From contig CANQCU010000015.1 in assembly GCA_947590905.1 (NCBI GenBank), positions 1 through 38,608 on the forward strand: a DNA stretch of 38,608 nucleotides. Reading direction: 5' to 3'. A program made the translations under genes and the position numbers. Each line of letters starts with the position of its first letter. Within the stretch, counting starts at the first letter, position 1. The notes under the pieces were generated by a model, which had not been told where the DNA came from, searched no databases, and saw only the letters and a program-made list of their open reading frames with translations. Of the stretch, positions 8,404 through 17,031 are shown piece by piece. This stretch comes from an uncultured Clostridia bacterium (GTDB lineage: Bacteria; Bacillota; Clostridia; TANB77; CAG-508).

Positions 8404-9626
8404 ATGGATTTAAGCTTAATTAATGAAGTAGAAGAAGAAATAAAAGACACAATAAAAAAAATAGATGATGATTGTTTATACAACAGTCAAAAGGTTTTAA
8501 AAGCATTTCAAAACAATAATGTATCAGAAATGCATTTTAATTCAACTACAGGATACGGGTATAGTGATGTTGGAAGAGAAGTAATAGAAAAGATATTTGC
8601 AGAAGTTTTAGGTGCAGAAGATAGCTTAGTTAGGAATCAATTTATATCAGGAACACATGCGCTTACAGTCGCTTTATTTGCTCTTTTAAGACCAGGAGAT
8701 ACAATGCTTGCAATTTCGCGGAAAGCCATATGATACATTGGATGAAGTAATTCGGAATAAAAGAAAATGCTAGTTCTTTAAAAGCTTTTAAAGTAAACTA
8801 TGAACAAATAGAGTTAAAAGAAAATGATTTTGATACAGAAAAAATCATAGAAAGACTAGAAAAAGGAAAAGTTAAATTAATACATATACAACGCTCAAAG
8901 GGTTATTCAACAAGAAAAAGCATATCCATTCCAAAATTAGAAAATATAATAACAGAAATTAGGAAAATTGATAAAGAAGTAATAATATTTATAGATAATT
9001 GCTACTGTGAATTTGTAGAAAGAAAAACACCATTAGATGTAGGAGCAGACGTTATAGTAGGTTCTCTTATAAAAAATTTAGGTGGAGGTATAGCACCTAA
9101 TGGAGCATATGTAGCAGGAAAAGAAAAATATGTTGAGCTTTGTGCGGAAAGACTTACGTCTCCTGGACAAGGAAAAGAAGTAGGACCAACTTTAGGTGCA
9201 AATAAAAGCTTTTTACAAGGAATATACTTAGCTCCAAGTGTAGTTGCAAGTAGCCTAAAAACAGCAGTATTTGCAAGCAAACTATTAGAAAAATTAGGAT
9301 ACAAAGTATCACCAAAATATAACGAAGAAAGATCAGATATTGTACAAACAATAGAATTTGGAAATCCAGAAAAATTAATAAAATTTTGCCAAGGAATACA
9401 AAAAGGCTCAGCAGTAGATTCAAATTCAATACCTGAACCATGGGATATGCCAGGATATACAGACAAAGTAATAATGGCAAGTGGAAGCTTTACACAAGGC
9501 TCGTCAATAGAATTATCTTGCGATGGACCTATAAGACCACCATATATAGCATTTATGCAAGGAGGATTAACCTACGAATATGGCAAAATAGGAGTAATTT
9601 CAGCAGTCGAAAATATGAAAAATTAG
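8404..9626 (+). CDS. Methionine gamma-lyase-like PLP enzyme (YnbB family), with two +1 shifts at CGG
   Basis: The 406-residue product matches the YnbB ('aluminium resistance protein') branch of Cys/Met-metabolism PLP enzymes. The N-terminus contains MHFNSTTGYGYSDVGRE and RNQFISGTHAL. CGG 8719 and CGG 8753 each move the frame by +1, giving AISGKPYDTLDEVIGIKEN. Downstream are FIDNCYCEF (PLP-facing Asp), SLIKNLGGGIAPNG with the Schiff-base Lys, and RPPYIAFMQGGLTYEYGKIG at the C-terminus. Length is near that of other members. In Clostridia it is often near miaA/hfq, which is not so here. RBS is AAAGGAG. Confidence 0.92.
8719..8755 (+). other. Two in-frame CGG codons with +1 shifts (YnbB-like gene)
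   Basis: CGG 8719-8721 follows TCG; CGG 8753-8755 follows ATT and lies exactly eleven codons later in the shifted frame. Both are CGGA. The restored stretch is SGKPYDTLDEVIG, with Gly at both skip sites. Confidence 0.92.
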
Positions 9627-9717
9627 AAATATAAAATATAAAAAATTGAAATATAAATACATAGAAGTAAGAAAAGAGAAAAATTGTGTAACTCATAAAT
9701 GAAAAGAAAAAAATTGG

Positions 9718-9746
9718 TTTACATATTACCAAAAATATGTTAAAAT
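9718..9746 (+). promoter_or_regulatory. Sigma-A-type promoter for the 52-residue membrane protein
   Basis: TTTACA at 9718-9723 and TAAAAT at 9741-9746 are separated by 17 bases, upstream of the small gene at 9794. Confidence 0.6.
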
Positions 9747-9793
9747 AAATAATGAAAGTTAAAAATAGAAAAAGTTTATATGGAGGAATATAA

Positions 9794-9952
9794 ATGGAAA
9801 GATTAAAAACCTTTGGAATTTGGCTATTAATAGTTATTGCATTTGCAATATTTTCTAATGTATTAATACAAATATGGCTACATCCACAAGAAATAGGCGG
9901 AGCAATATATAATATGACACATAAAGAAACAGTAAACGAAGTAAAAAAATAG
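9794..9952 (+). CDS. Small single-span membrane protein (52 residues)
   Basis: A clear GGAGG lies eight bases before ATG 9794. The product, beginning MERLKTFGIWLLIVIAFAIF, has one membrane helix (about residues 6-28) followed by a short charged tail ending NEVKK. It has its own promoter. I do not recognise a family. It contains GGC GGA, an out-of-frame CGG that is not skipped. Confidence 0.72.
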   Translation: MERLKTFGIWLLIVIAFAIFSNVLIQIWLHPQEIGGAIYNMTHKETVNEVKK

Positions 9953-9995
9953 TAAACTTAAAAAAATCGATGAAATTACTATGGTTATATTTTAC

Positions 9996-10024
9996 TTGAC
10001 AACTATTTTCTTTAAATATATAAT
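9996..10024 (+). promoter_or_regulatory. Perfect-consensus sigma-A promoter
   Basis: TTGACA (9996-10001), a 17-base spacer and TATAAT (10019-10024) match the consensus exactly. It is 20 bases upstream of the degenerate sortase gene, whose RBS is GAGGTGAT. Confidence 0.88.
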
Positions 10025-10043
10025 CTAAATGAGGTGATATTAT

Positions 10044-10595
10044 ATGAAAATAAATAAATATATATCAATATCTTTGATTTTTCTTTTAGTTTGTGTAGCA
10101 ATTATAATTTTAATGGATTTTAAAAATATTAAGAATGATTATAGAATACAAGATATAGCCATAAACGAAGGAAAAAGAAATAATATTAAAATGTCAGATA
10201 AAAATTGTAATGAAGAAAATTATATAGAAGCAGTTTTGAAGATTCCAACATTGAATCTAGAATATCCAATATTTTCAAGTGTTTCAGATGAAAACTTGAA
10301 AATATCAGCATGCAAATTGTGGGGACCAGAGCTAGGGAAGAATGGAAACTATGTGATAGTAGGAAACAATAATAATTTTGATAATGTTTTTGAAAAATTG
10401 TCAATAGGAGATACTATTGATTTTTTAGGAAATGATAATAAACAATTCTCATATGAAGTTTATGATATAAAGATTGTAAATTCGACTGATACTTCTGTAG
10501 TATCACAATTAACAAACGGTAAAAATGAAGTCACATTAATGACTACTGCTGACAATGGAAAACGAAAGTTAGTTATAAAAGGAGAAAAAATTTAA
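10044..10595 (+). CDS. Sortase-fold protein lacking catalytic His and Cys
   Basis: The 183-residue protein has an N-terminal membrane helix (about residues 7-26) and a sortase-like domain. Order of motifs: LKIPTLNLEYPIF (typical sortase start), LGKNGNYVIVGNNNNF where the family has GH, KLSIGDTIDF, and LMTTADNGKRKLVIKG where the family has TC then Arg. So the catalytic His appears as Asn and the catalytic Cys as Thr, while the Arg is kept. It is likely not a transpeptidase and may bind without cleaving or be a scaffold. A perfect promoter drives it, so it is probably expressed. No LPxTG substrate lies nearby. Confidence 0.72.
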   Translation: MKINKYISISLIFLLVCVAIIILMDFKNIKNDYRIQDIAINEGKRNNIKMSDKNCNEENYIEAVLKIPTLNLEYPIFSSVSDENLKISACKLWGPELGKNGNYVIVGNNNNFDNVFEKLSIGDTIDFLGNDNKQFSYEVYDIKIVNSTDTSVVSQLTNGKNEVTLMTTADNGKRKLVIKGEKI

Positions 10596-10933
10596 GAACT
10601 AAATTAGTAAAAAATATTTAATTTATTTGATGATATTCTGATATAAAAATGCTACAGTTTAAATTTTAATAAAATGTTTTACTATTAAATGAAAAATTAT
10701 TTTGGCACTTAAATTAACTATTATATAGTTATATTTTTATTATATGGCGACATTTTAAATCTAAAATTTATAACCGAAATTTAAACAGAGATATTTAGAT
10801 ATTTTTTAAAATTTTTTGGAAAATGCAGATTTATTTTTATTATATACCAAATTGCGTGGAAGAAAACGAAAGGGCATTTATATGTGCTCCAAAGACTTCT
10901 TGAGTACAACATTAAATGCCACATATAATAAAA
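10596..10933. other. Intergenic stretch without a gene
   Basis: No convincing coding region. It is very AT-rich up to about 10850. From 10872 it holds two crossing complementary pairs (GGCATTTA with TAAATGCC, TATGTG with CACATA), which may belong to the boundary of the foreign segment that follows. Confidence 0.5.
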
Positions 10934-10956
10934 GAAGTGCCTAAAATAGGCACTTC
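10934..10956 (-). terminator. Terminator of the foreign secreted-protein gene
   Basis: A perfect 10-bp stem (GAAGTGCCTA / TAGGCACTTC, loop AAA) is followed on the minus strand by TTTTATTATA. The core GTGCCTA / TAGGCAC recurs in the terminator at 31497-31521. Confidence 0.85.
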
Positions 10957-10958
10957 CC

Positions 10959-11448
10959 GAGAAGAAAGCGGTCTGAATCTTAACTGTTAAGTTGCGCTAA
11001 TTTTGAAAGAATGCGGATAGGGCTTGAAGTATGACACCCACATCAGCAGTACGGAGTAATTACCGGCCGGTATATCAGTAATTTTGGCGTTGAACAGCTC
11101 CATATTGGACATGTATCGATAGGTTTTCTCAAAGCCTGCATCTTCATTATAAAGTACAAGGCTGAAATAAGCAGATCCGGTATAGTTAACCGTAATGTAC
11201 TTATATCCACTGGGAACGGTGAACTCGCCAGAAACCCCAAATTCGTTGGGGGTACCGGACCACGAAAAGGAGTTACTATACTGCAGCGAGGTAGGACTGG
11301 CCACAGTAATGCTTTCGCTGGCACTTGCTGCAAATGCAGTAGCGGAAAGCGAAAAACACATAACCACAGCCAGCAAGAGACAGCTGAGACGTTTAATGTT
11401 TTTCATGAAGATTCTCCTTTGAAGTTTTTGAATTACCGCTTTCTTCTC
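10959..11448. repeat. 14-bp inverted repeat bounding a foreign cargo gene
   Basis: GAGAAGAAAGCGGT at 10959-10972 is repeated in perfect inverse form, ACCGCTTTCTTCTC, at 11435-11448. The repeats bracket the whole 10987-11406 gene with its RBS. No transposase or target-site duplication is seen, so this may be a small non-autonomous element, or remains of one. Confidence 0.6.
10987..11406 (-). CDS. Secreted protein with signal peptide, probably horizontally acquired
   Basis: The 139-residue product begins with a classic signal peptide (Lys-rich start, hydrophobic LLLAVVMCFSLSATAFA, likely cleavage after AFA, about residue 26). The mature part looks beta-sandwich-like, with SGEFTVPSGYKYITVNYTG and IPAGNYSVLLMW, and could be an adhesive or carbohydrate-binding fold; I do not assign a function. 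RBS AAAGGAG precedes the ATG. GC content and codon use (GTT, ACC, GCC, CTG) differ sharply from all neighbours. It contains several out-of-frame CGG but no in-frame one. Confidence 0.8.
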   Translation of the reverse strand: MKNIKRLSCLLLAVVMCFSLSATAFAASASESITVASPTSLQYSNSFSWSGTPNEFGVSGEFTVPSGYKYITVNYTGSAYFSLVLYNEDAGFEKTYRYMSNMELFNAKITDIPAGNYSVLLMWVSYFKPYPHSFKISAT

Positions 11449-11602
11449 TATTACAAAGATGTTGGCAAACCGCCAGCATCAGTGTAACTTTAATTGTGCA
11501 AATACTGTTTAAGTATTAATGCAAATATTATTATAGCACGGTTTCGACAAAATAGTTCAAAAAAGATACAAAAGATACAAAAAAAGTTATGTAAATTAAA
11601 AA

Positions 11603-11623
11603 GATAGCATTTTTTATGCTATC
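11603..11623 (-). terminator. Terminator overlapping the stop of the Spo0A-like gene
   Basis: A 7-bp stem (GATAGCA / TGCTATC) has the TAA stop codon in its loop and is followed by TTTTT on the minus strand. Confidence 0.8.
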
Positions 11624-12294
11624 CTTCTAATTACTATATTAATTACTGTTTTAGTTGTTGGTCTAATGCCTTTAAAGTATTTATCTAAAATTTCGTTGTT
11701 ACAAAAATATACCATATTTTCGGTAGCCCTCGTAATATCACAATGAATATTATGAGTAGATGCATTAAATCTTTTGGAAATTATAGGATATATTTCTTTT
11801 TTCAAATTACCCTGAAATCGGTTTTTATTTATATAAATTTCTAAAATTACTTCAATTAAGTATTGGCTACCTTTGTGGTTTAAATTATATCCAATTGCTT
11901 GTAATTCATAAATAATTTTATCTCTTTTAGAGTCATATGATTTATATTCTATAATGTGTTTAATTGTATGTATTAAATTTTTTTCAATATTTTCGTCTTT
12001 TAAAACTACTATAGAATTTTGCATATTTAGTTGATTTATATTTTTTTCAGATATAATTATAAAGGAATTATTATAATATTCTTTATTATCCTTAGAAATA
12101 AGTTTTGTTATATTACAAAATAATTTATAATTTGTAATAATAATATCTACTTGTTGAGAATTAATAGTATTTATAGCAAATTCGGCATTATAAGAAACAC
12201 CTACAATTCGTAAGTTATCGAATTTAGCGATAATATTATTAATAAGAAAATTTATAAATGTTGTATTGTCATTTATGATTAAAACATTATACAT
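11614..12294 (-). CDS. Spo0A-like protein with degenerate receiver domain
   Basis: This 226-residue protein has two parts. Residues 1-120 resemble a response-regulator receiver: VLIINDN at the start and VVLKDEN with the conserved Lys. The phosphoacceptor position in DIIITNYKL is Asn, not Asp. Residues 125-226 match the Spo0A DNA-binding domain: ELQAIGYNLNHKGSQYLIEVI, KKEIYPIISKRFNAS, ITRATENMVYF and IRPTTKTVIN. Real Spo0A acts after phosphorylation as master sporulation regulator, so this is probably a paralogue that does not use a phosphoryl switch. Codon use is native and AT-rich. Confidence 0.82.
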   Translation of the reverse strand: MYNVLIINDNTTFINFLINNIIAKFDNLRIVGVSYNAEFAINTINSQQVDIIITNYKLFCNITKLISKDNKEYYNNSFIIISEKNINQLNMQNSIVVLKDENIEKNLIHTIKHIIEYKSYDSKRDKIIYELQAIGYNLNHKGSQYLIEVILEIYINKNRFQGNLKKEIYPIISKRFNASTHNIHCDITRATENMVYFCNNEILDKYFKGIRPTTKTVINIVIRRIA

Positions 12295-12667
12295 TGGAAT
12301 ACCTCACTTAAAATAATCATATAAAATCTGTAAATAAATCTGGATAATTATACCAAAATTTTACAGTAAACGCAAGAAAAATACAAAAGATACAATCTAT
12401 GATACTCTAAGAATTATAAGTTTTCAAATAAAGTTAAAAAAAGTAAAAAATAGTATATTATTTTTTGTGAAAAGGATAGACTATTTTTTTATAATTTTTC
12501 TAAATAATGTATAATTTACATTAATACTAAATGAAATAAATCTTGATTTAGAAGGTAAATTCATATGAAAAAAAGTAGTTAATATAAATTGATAAATTAG
12601 TTAGGTTACTTCAATTAAAAAAATAGTAAACTTTTAAAAATAAAAATTTTAAACTTTTAAAAATCTA
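12295..12667. other. Intergenic, no gene seen
   Basis: An AT-rich stretch between the divergent Spo0A-like and mreB genes. I found no gene or RNA in it; only very short open frames are present. Confidence 0.5.
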
Positions 12668-12696
12668 TTGAAAAAATACAACACATGTAATATAAT
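12668..12696 (+). promoter_or_regulatory. mreB promoter
   Basis: TTGAAA (12668-12673) and TATAAT (12691-12696) are separated by exactly 17 bases. Confidence 0.8.
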
Positions 12697-12734
12697 TGTA
12701 ATAGTTTTGTAACAAAAATGAAACTATTACAATT
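12694..12734 (+). promoter_or_regulatory. 14-bp palindrome over the mreB start of transcription
   Basis: AATTGTAATAGTTT (12694-12707) and AAACTATTACAATT (12721-12734) are perfect inverse copies with a 13-base gap. The left arm starts inside the -10 box and covers the expected transcription start, so an operator is more likely than an RNA hairpin. The RBS follows at 12743. Confidence 0.6.
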
Positions 12735-12756
12735 TTTATTTAAAGGAGCAGGAGCA

Positions 12757-13761
12757 ATGTTTTCTTTTGGCCATGATATAGGAATAGATTTAGGAACTGC
12801 AACAATTTTAGCATTTGTAAAAGGAAAAGGAATAGTGTTAAGAGAACCATCAGTAGTTGCTGTAGATAATTTAACTGGTGAAGTACTTGCAGTAGGTGAA
12901 GAAGCAAGAAGAATGCTTGGAAGAACACCAGGTAATATAGTTGCAACAAGACCGTTAAAAGATGGAGTAATATCTGATTATACAGTAACAGAGAAAATGC
13001 TAAAATATTTCATTAACAAGATTTGTGGAAGAACTATATTCTCTCCTAGAATAATGATATGTATACCATCACAGGTAACAGAGGTAGAAAAAAAGGCTGT
13101 AATAGATGCAGCAGAACAAGCAGGAGCAAGAAAAGTATATTTGATTGAAGAACCAATAGCTGCAGCAATAGGAGCAGGAATAGATATATCTAAACCATGT
13201 GGAAATATGATAGTAGATATAGGTGGAGGAACTACAGATGTAGCAGTAATATCACTTGGAGGTTCTGTAGTTAGTACGTCATTAAAGGTTGCCGGAGATA
13301 AATTTGATGAAGCAGTTGTAAAATATATAAAAAGAAAACATAATGTAATAATAGGAGAAAGAACAGCAGAGGATTTAAAAATAAATATTGGTTGCGTATA
13401 TCCTAAAATACAAGATGTAGAAATGGATATAAGAGGAAGAGACCTAAGTACAGGACTTCCAAAGACATTAACAATACATTCTAGCGAGATGTTAGAAGCG
13501 CTAATAGAACCAGCACTTCAAGTAGTAGATGCTGTGCACACAGTATTAGAAAAGACACCACCAGAGCTTACAGCAGACATAAGTAACAAGGGAATATACA
13601 TGACAGGTGGAGGAAGCTTAGTAGATGGTTTAGATAAACTTTTGCAAGAAAAAACTGGAATAAATGTAATGATAGCAAATGACACTGTGTCATGTGTAGC
13701 GCTTGGAACAGGAAAAGCACTAGAAAATTTAGACGTGTTAGATAAAAGAAAGAGAAAATAA
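12757..13761 (+). CDS. mreB: Cell-shape protein MreB/Mbl
   Basis: MreB is the bacterial actin that guides sidewall peptidoglycan synthesis. I start at ATG 12757 (MFSFGHDIGIDLGTAT), which follows AAAGGAG; an upstream ATG at 12718 lies inside the palindrome. The 334-residue protein has actin-family ATP-site motifs: GIDLGTAT (phosphate 1), MIVDIGGGTTDVAVISLGG (phosphate 2) and GIYMTGGGSLVDG (adenosine). Length is as expected. A hairpin (AAGGGCT / AGCCCTT) follows without a T run on this strand, so read-through to mtaB is possible. Confidence 0.95.
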   Translation: MFSFGHDIGIDLGTATILAFVKGKGIVLREPSVVAVDNLTGEVLAVGEEARRMLGRTPGNIVATRPLKDGVISDYTVTEKMLKYFINKICGRTIFSPRIMICIPSQVTEVEKKAVIDAAEQAGARKVYLIEEPIAAAIGAGIDISKPCGNMIVDIGGGTTDVAVISLGGSVVSTSLKVAGDKFDEAVVKYIKRKHNVIIGERTAEDLKINIGCVYPKIQDVEMDIRGRDLSTGLPKTLTIHSSEMLEALIEPALQVVDAVHTVLEKTPPELTADISNKGIYMTGGGSLVDGLDKLLQEKTGINVMIANDTVSCVALGTGKALENLDVLDKRKRK

Positions 13762-13845
13762 CTAAAGGGCTGACATGAAAAATGTTAAGCCCTTAAAAAA
13801 TAGCAAAAAACATATTAAGCAAAGAAAGGAAAAACTGAGTAAAGA

Positions 13846-15155
13846 ATGGAGAAAAAAGTAGCAATTTATACTTTGCGGTTGTAAAACAAATCAGTATGAA
13901 TCAAATGCAATAATCCAAAAGTTTATAAATGCAGGGTACGAAGTAGTAGATTTTGAAGAAAAAGCAGACGTATACATAGTAAATACATGTACGGTAACAA
14001 ATATATCTGATAGAAAGTCAAGACAAATTCTAAGAAGAGCAAAACAAAGAAATAAAGAAGGAATTTTAGTTGTAATAGGATGCTATGTACAAGTTGCAAA
14101 AAAAGAATTAGAACAAATAAAAGAAATAGACATACTTCTTGGAAACAATGAAAAAAATCAGATCTTAGAATATGTAGAAAACTATAATAAAAACGAAAAA
14201 TTAAAAAATAATAAAATAGCTGAAGTAAAACCAATGATTAAGCAAGAATATCTTGAATTTGGTACAACAACATACACAGAAAAAACAAGAGCAGTAATAA
14301 AGATTCAAGATGGGTGTGATAACTTTTGCTCATATTGTATAATACCATTTGCAAGAGGTAGAGTAAGAAGTAGAAAAATAGAAGAAATAGTAAAAGAAGT
14401 AGAAGCAATTGCAAAACTAGGAATAAAAGAAGTAGTTTTAACAGGAATACATATAGCTTCTTACGGAAAAGATTTTGATGAAAAAATAGAATTGATAGAT
14501 TTATTAGAAGAAATAAATAAAGTAAGTGGAATAGAAAGAATAAGATTACGGATCTATTGAGCCAAAACTAATAACAAAGGAATTTGTAAGTAGGCTAAAA
14601 AAACTAGAAAAAATATGTAATCACTTTCATTTATCACTTCAAAGCGGATGTACAGATACATTAGAAAGGATGAACAGAAAGTATACAGCAGAAGAATTTA
14701 AAGAAAGTGTAAAACTTCTAAGAGAAAATTTTGAAAATGTAATCTTAACAGCAGATGTAATTGTAGGATTTCCAGGAGAGACAGAAAAAGAATTTGAAGA
14801 AACATATAAATTTTTACAAGAAATAAGATTTTATAAAATACATGTATTTAAATACTCTAGAAGAGAAGGAACAAAAGCAGATCAAATGGCAAATCAAATA
14901 ACTCCTGAAATAAAAGAAGAAAGAAGTAAAAAAGTAATAGAGCTTTCAAATAAAATTCAAGAAGAATATAATAAATCTTATATAGGGAAAATGGTTAAAG
15001 TATTAGTTGAAGAAAAAAGTAAAAAAGGATTTAAGGGACATACTAAAAATTACCTAGAAGTAGAAATAACAAATGCTAAGGAAAATATGGAAAATAAAAT
15101 AATAGATGTCAAAATAGAAGAAGCCGAAGAAGAAATTTTATTAGGGAAATACTAA
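13846..15155 (+). CDS. mtaB: tRNA threonylcarbamoyladenosine methylthiotransferase MtaB, with two +1 shifts at CGG
   Basis: MtaB is a radical-SAM methylthiotransferase that makes ms2t6A37 in tRNA. From ATG 13846 the first ten codons read MEKKVAIYTL; then CGG 13876 shifts +1 to give GCKTNQYESNA, with the first Fe-S ligand Cys. NTCTVTN and VVIGCYVQ hold two more ligands. The radical-SAM motif is CDNFCSYCIIPFARGR. CGG 14549 shifts again, giving RIRLGSIEP, then LSLQSGC and a TRAM-like C-terminus. Total 435 residues is normal. The first shift is so early that conventional gene finders would start at 14234 and lose the whole N-terminal Fe-S domain. MtaB acts on tRNAs reading ANN codons, so a direct link to CGG decoding is not implied. 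Confidence 0.94.
13876..13878 (+). other. In-frame CGG with +1 shift (MtaB, first cluster motif)
   Basis: Codon 11 in the starting frame is CGG after TTG. Skipping C13876 gives GGT TGT, the invariant Gly-Cys of the first iron-sulfur motif. The four bases are CGGT. Confidence 0.93.
14549..14551 (+). other. In-frame CGG with +1 shift (MtaB, RLGSIEP)
   Basis: Exactly 224 codons after the first shift, CGG follows TTA. Skipping C14549 gives GGA TCT ATT GAG and keeps the frame to the stop at 15155. The four bases are CGGA. Confidence 0.93.
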
Positions 15156-15226
15156 AAAAGGAAAAATGTAACAGAATTGTAACAATTTTGAAACGAAAAC
15201 TTAATAATCAAAATACTGCCAAATAC

Positions 15227-15255
15227 TTGAAAAACTAGAAAAAATGTAGTATAAC
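15227..15255 (+). promoter_or_regulatory. Promoter for the 64-residue protein
   Basis: TTGAAA (15227-15232), 17-base spacer, TATAAC (15250-15255). Confidence 0.65.
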
Positions 15256-15298
15256 TAAATAGAAAATTGTTATAAAGTCACAAAGGAGGAATTAATAT

Positions 15299-15493
15299 AT
15301 GGAAGAAGAGAATCAACAATTACCAGTAAAATTAGGTTTTTGGAATAAATTTAAATCTTTCTTATTTCAAGATATCAATGTAGAACTAACACCATATCAA
15401 CAAAAAGTAGAAGATGATATAAATGGTTTTTTACATCAAGAAGTAACATGGCAAGGAGTTAAGAATTTCTTGTTTCAAGAAATAAGATTTTAA
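15299..15493 (+). CDS. Hypothetical 64-residue protein with repeated FLFQ(D/E)I motif
   Basis: The gene has its own promoter, a strong AAAGGAGG and its own terminator, so it is a monocistronic, probably well-expressed unit. The protein carries the motif FLFQDI near residue 21 and FLFQEI near the C-terminus, with FLHQEV between, so it appears to be built from degenerate repeats. No signal peptide or membrane helix. I do not recognise the family. Confidence 0.72.
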   Translation: MEEENQQLPVKLGFWNKFKSFLFQDINVELTPYQQKVEDDINGFLHQEVTWQGVKNFLFQEIRF

Positions 15494-15528
15494 TTTAATT
15501 CGTCTAATAAGTGAGTAATATATATAGT

Positions 15529-15574
15529 AAAAGCATACTAAAACATGGGATAGTGTTTTAGTATGCTTTTTTTT
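15529..15574 (+). terminator. Rho-independent terminator
   Basis: A 17-bp stem from AAAAGCATACTAAAACA and its complement, with an 8-base loop, followed by TTTTTTTT. Confidence 0.9.
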
Positions 15575-15683
15575 AGTTTCTATCAAAATTATATTACTTA
15601 ATAAGATTTTATTACTTTTAATTTAATTTGCAACCGACTTAAATTAGATAAACAAGGCAGTTTTCTCTTTTTTCAAAAAACAC

Positions 15684-15712
15684 TTGCAAAGTAGTATGCT
15701 TTGATATAAAAT
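15684..15712 (+). promoter_or_regulatory. Probable promoter of the glycolytic operon
   Basis: TTGCAA at 15684-15689 and TAAAAT at 15707-15712 with 17-base spacing, about 70 bases upstream of gap. Confidence 0.5.
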
Positions 15713-15769
15713 AAGGGCAAGAAAAAAAGATTTATGGTTATAATAAAATTAACTATAAATAAAAAATAA

Positions 15770-16783
<1,014 letters not shown>

Positions 16784-16791
16784 TATAAAGA

Positions 16792-17002
16792 TAAATCAGA
16801 AATTGAGAAATTAAAAATTATTAGCTAAAAAGCAGTGTAATTATTTATTTGCTAGAGCTGCGTAAGCGATCAACCGTAGCGCAAGCGAAGGGCGAATGGA
16901 GCAATTTACATATGAAATTTAATTGGAAATTGCGACTGCAAAGATTTAGCAAATAAATAATTACACTACTTCAAATAATAAAGTTTCTCGATTTCTGATT
17001 TA
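16792..17002. repeat. Large nested palindromic element between gap and pgk
   Basis: The outer arms TAAATCAGAAATTGAGAAA (16792-16810) and TTTCTCGATTTCTGATTTA (16984-17002) pair almost fully. Inside, a perfect 19-bp pair GTGTAATTATTTATTTGCT (16835-16853) / AGCAAATAAATAATTACAC (16948-16966) encloses a GC-richer centre with GTAGCGCAAGCGAAGGGCG and a GCAATTT/AAATTGC stem. The element has no coding capacity. It resembles a MITE or palindromic repeat, and as RNA it would form a long hairpin between two genes of one operon. Confidence 0.75.
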
Positions 17003-17031
17003 ATTATGTATATAGAAAGGAAAGATAAAAT

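Noticed and set aside
10872-10927. H-type RNA pseudoknot from crossing complementary segments
   Set aside because: The order of arms would allow it, but there are no bases to cross either groove (zero-length loops), so it is sterically implausible as drawn.
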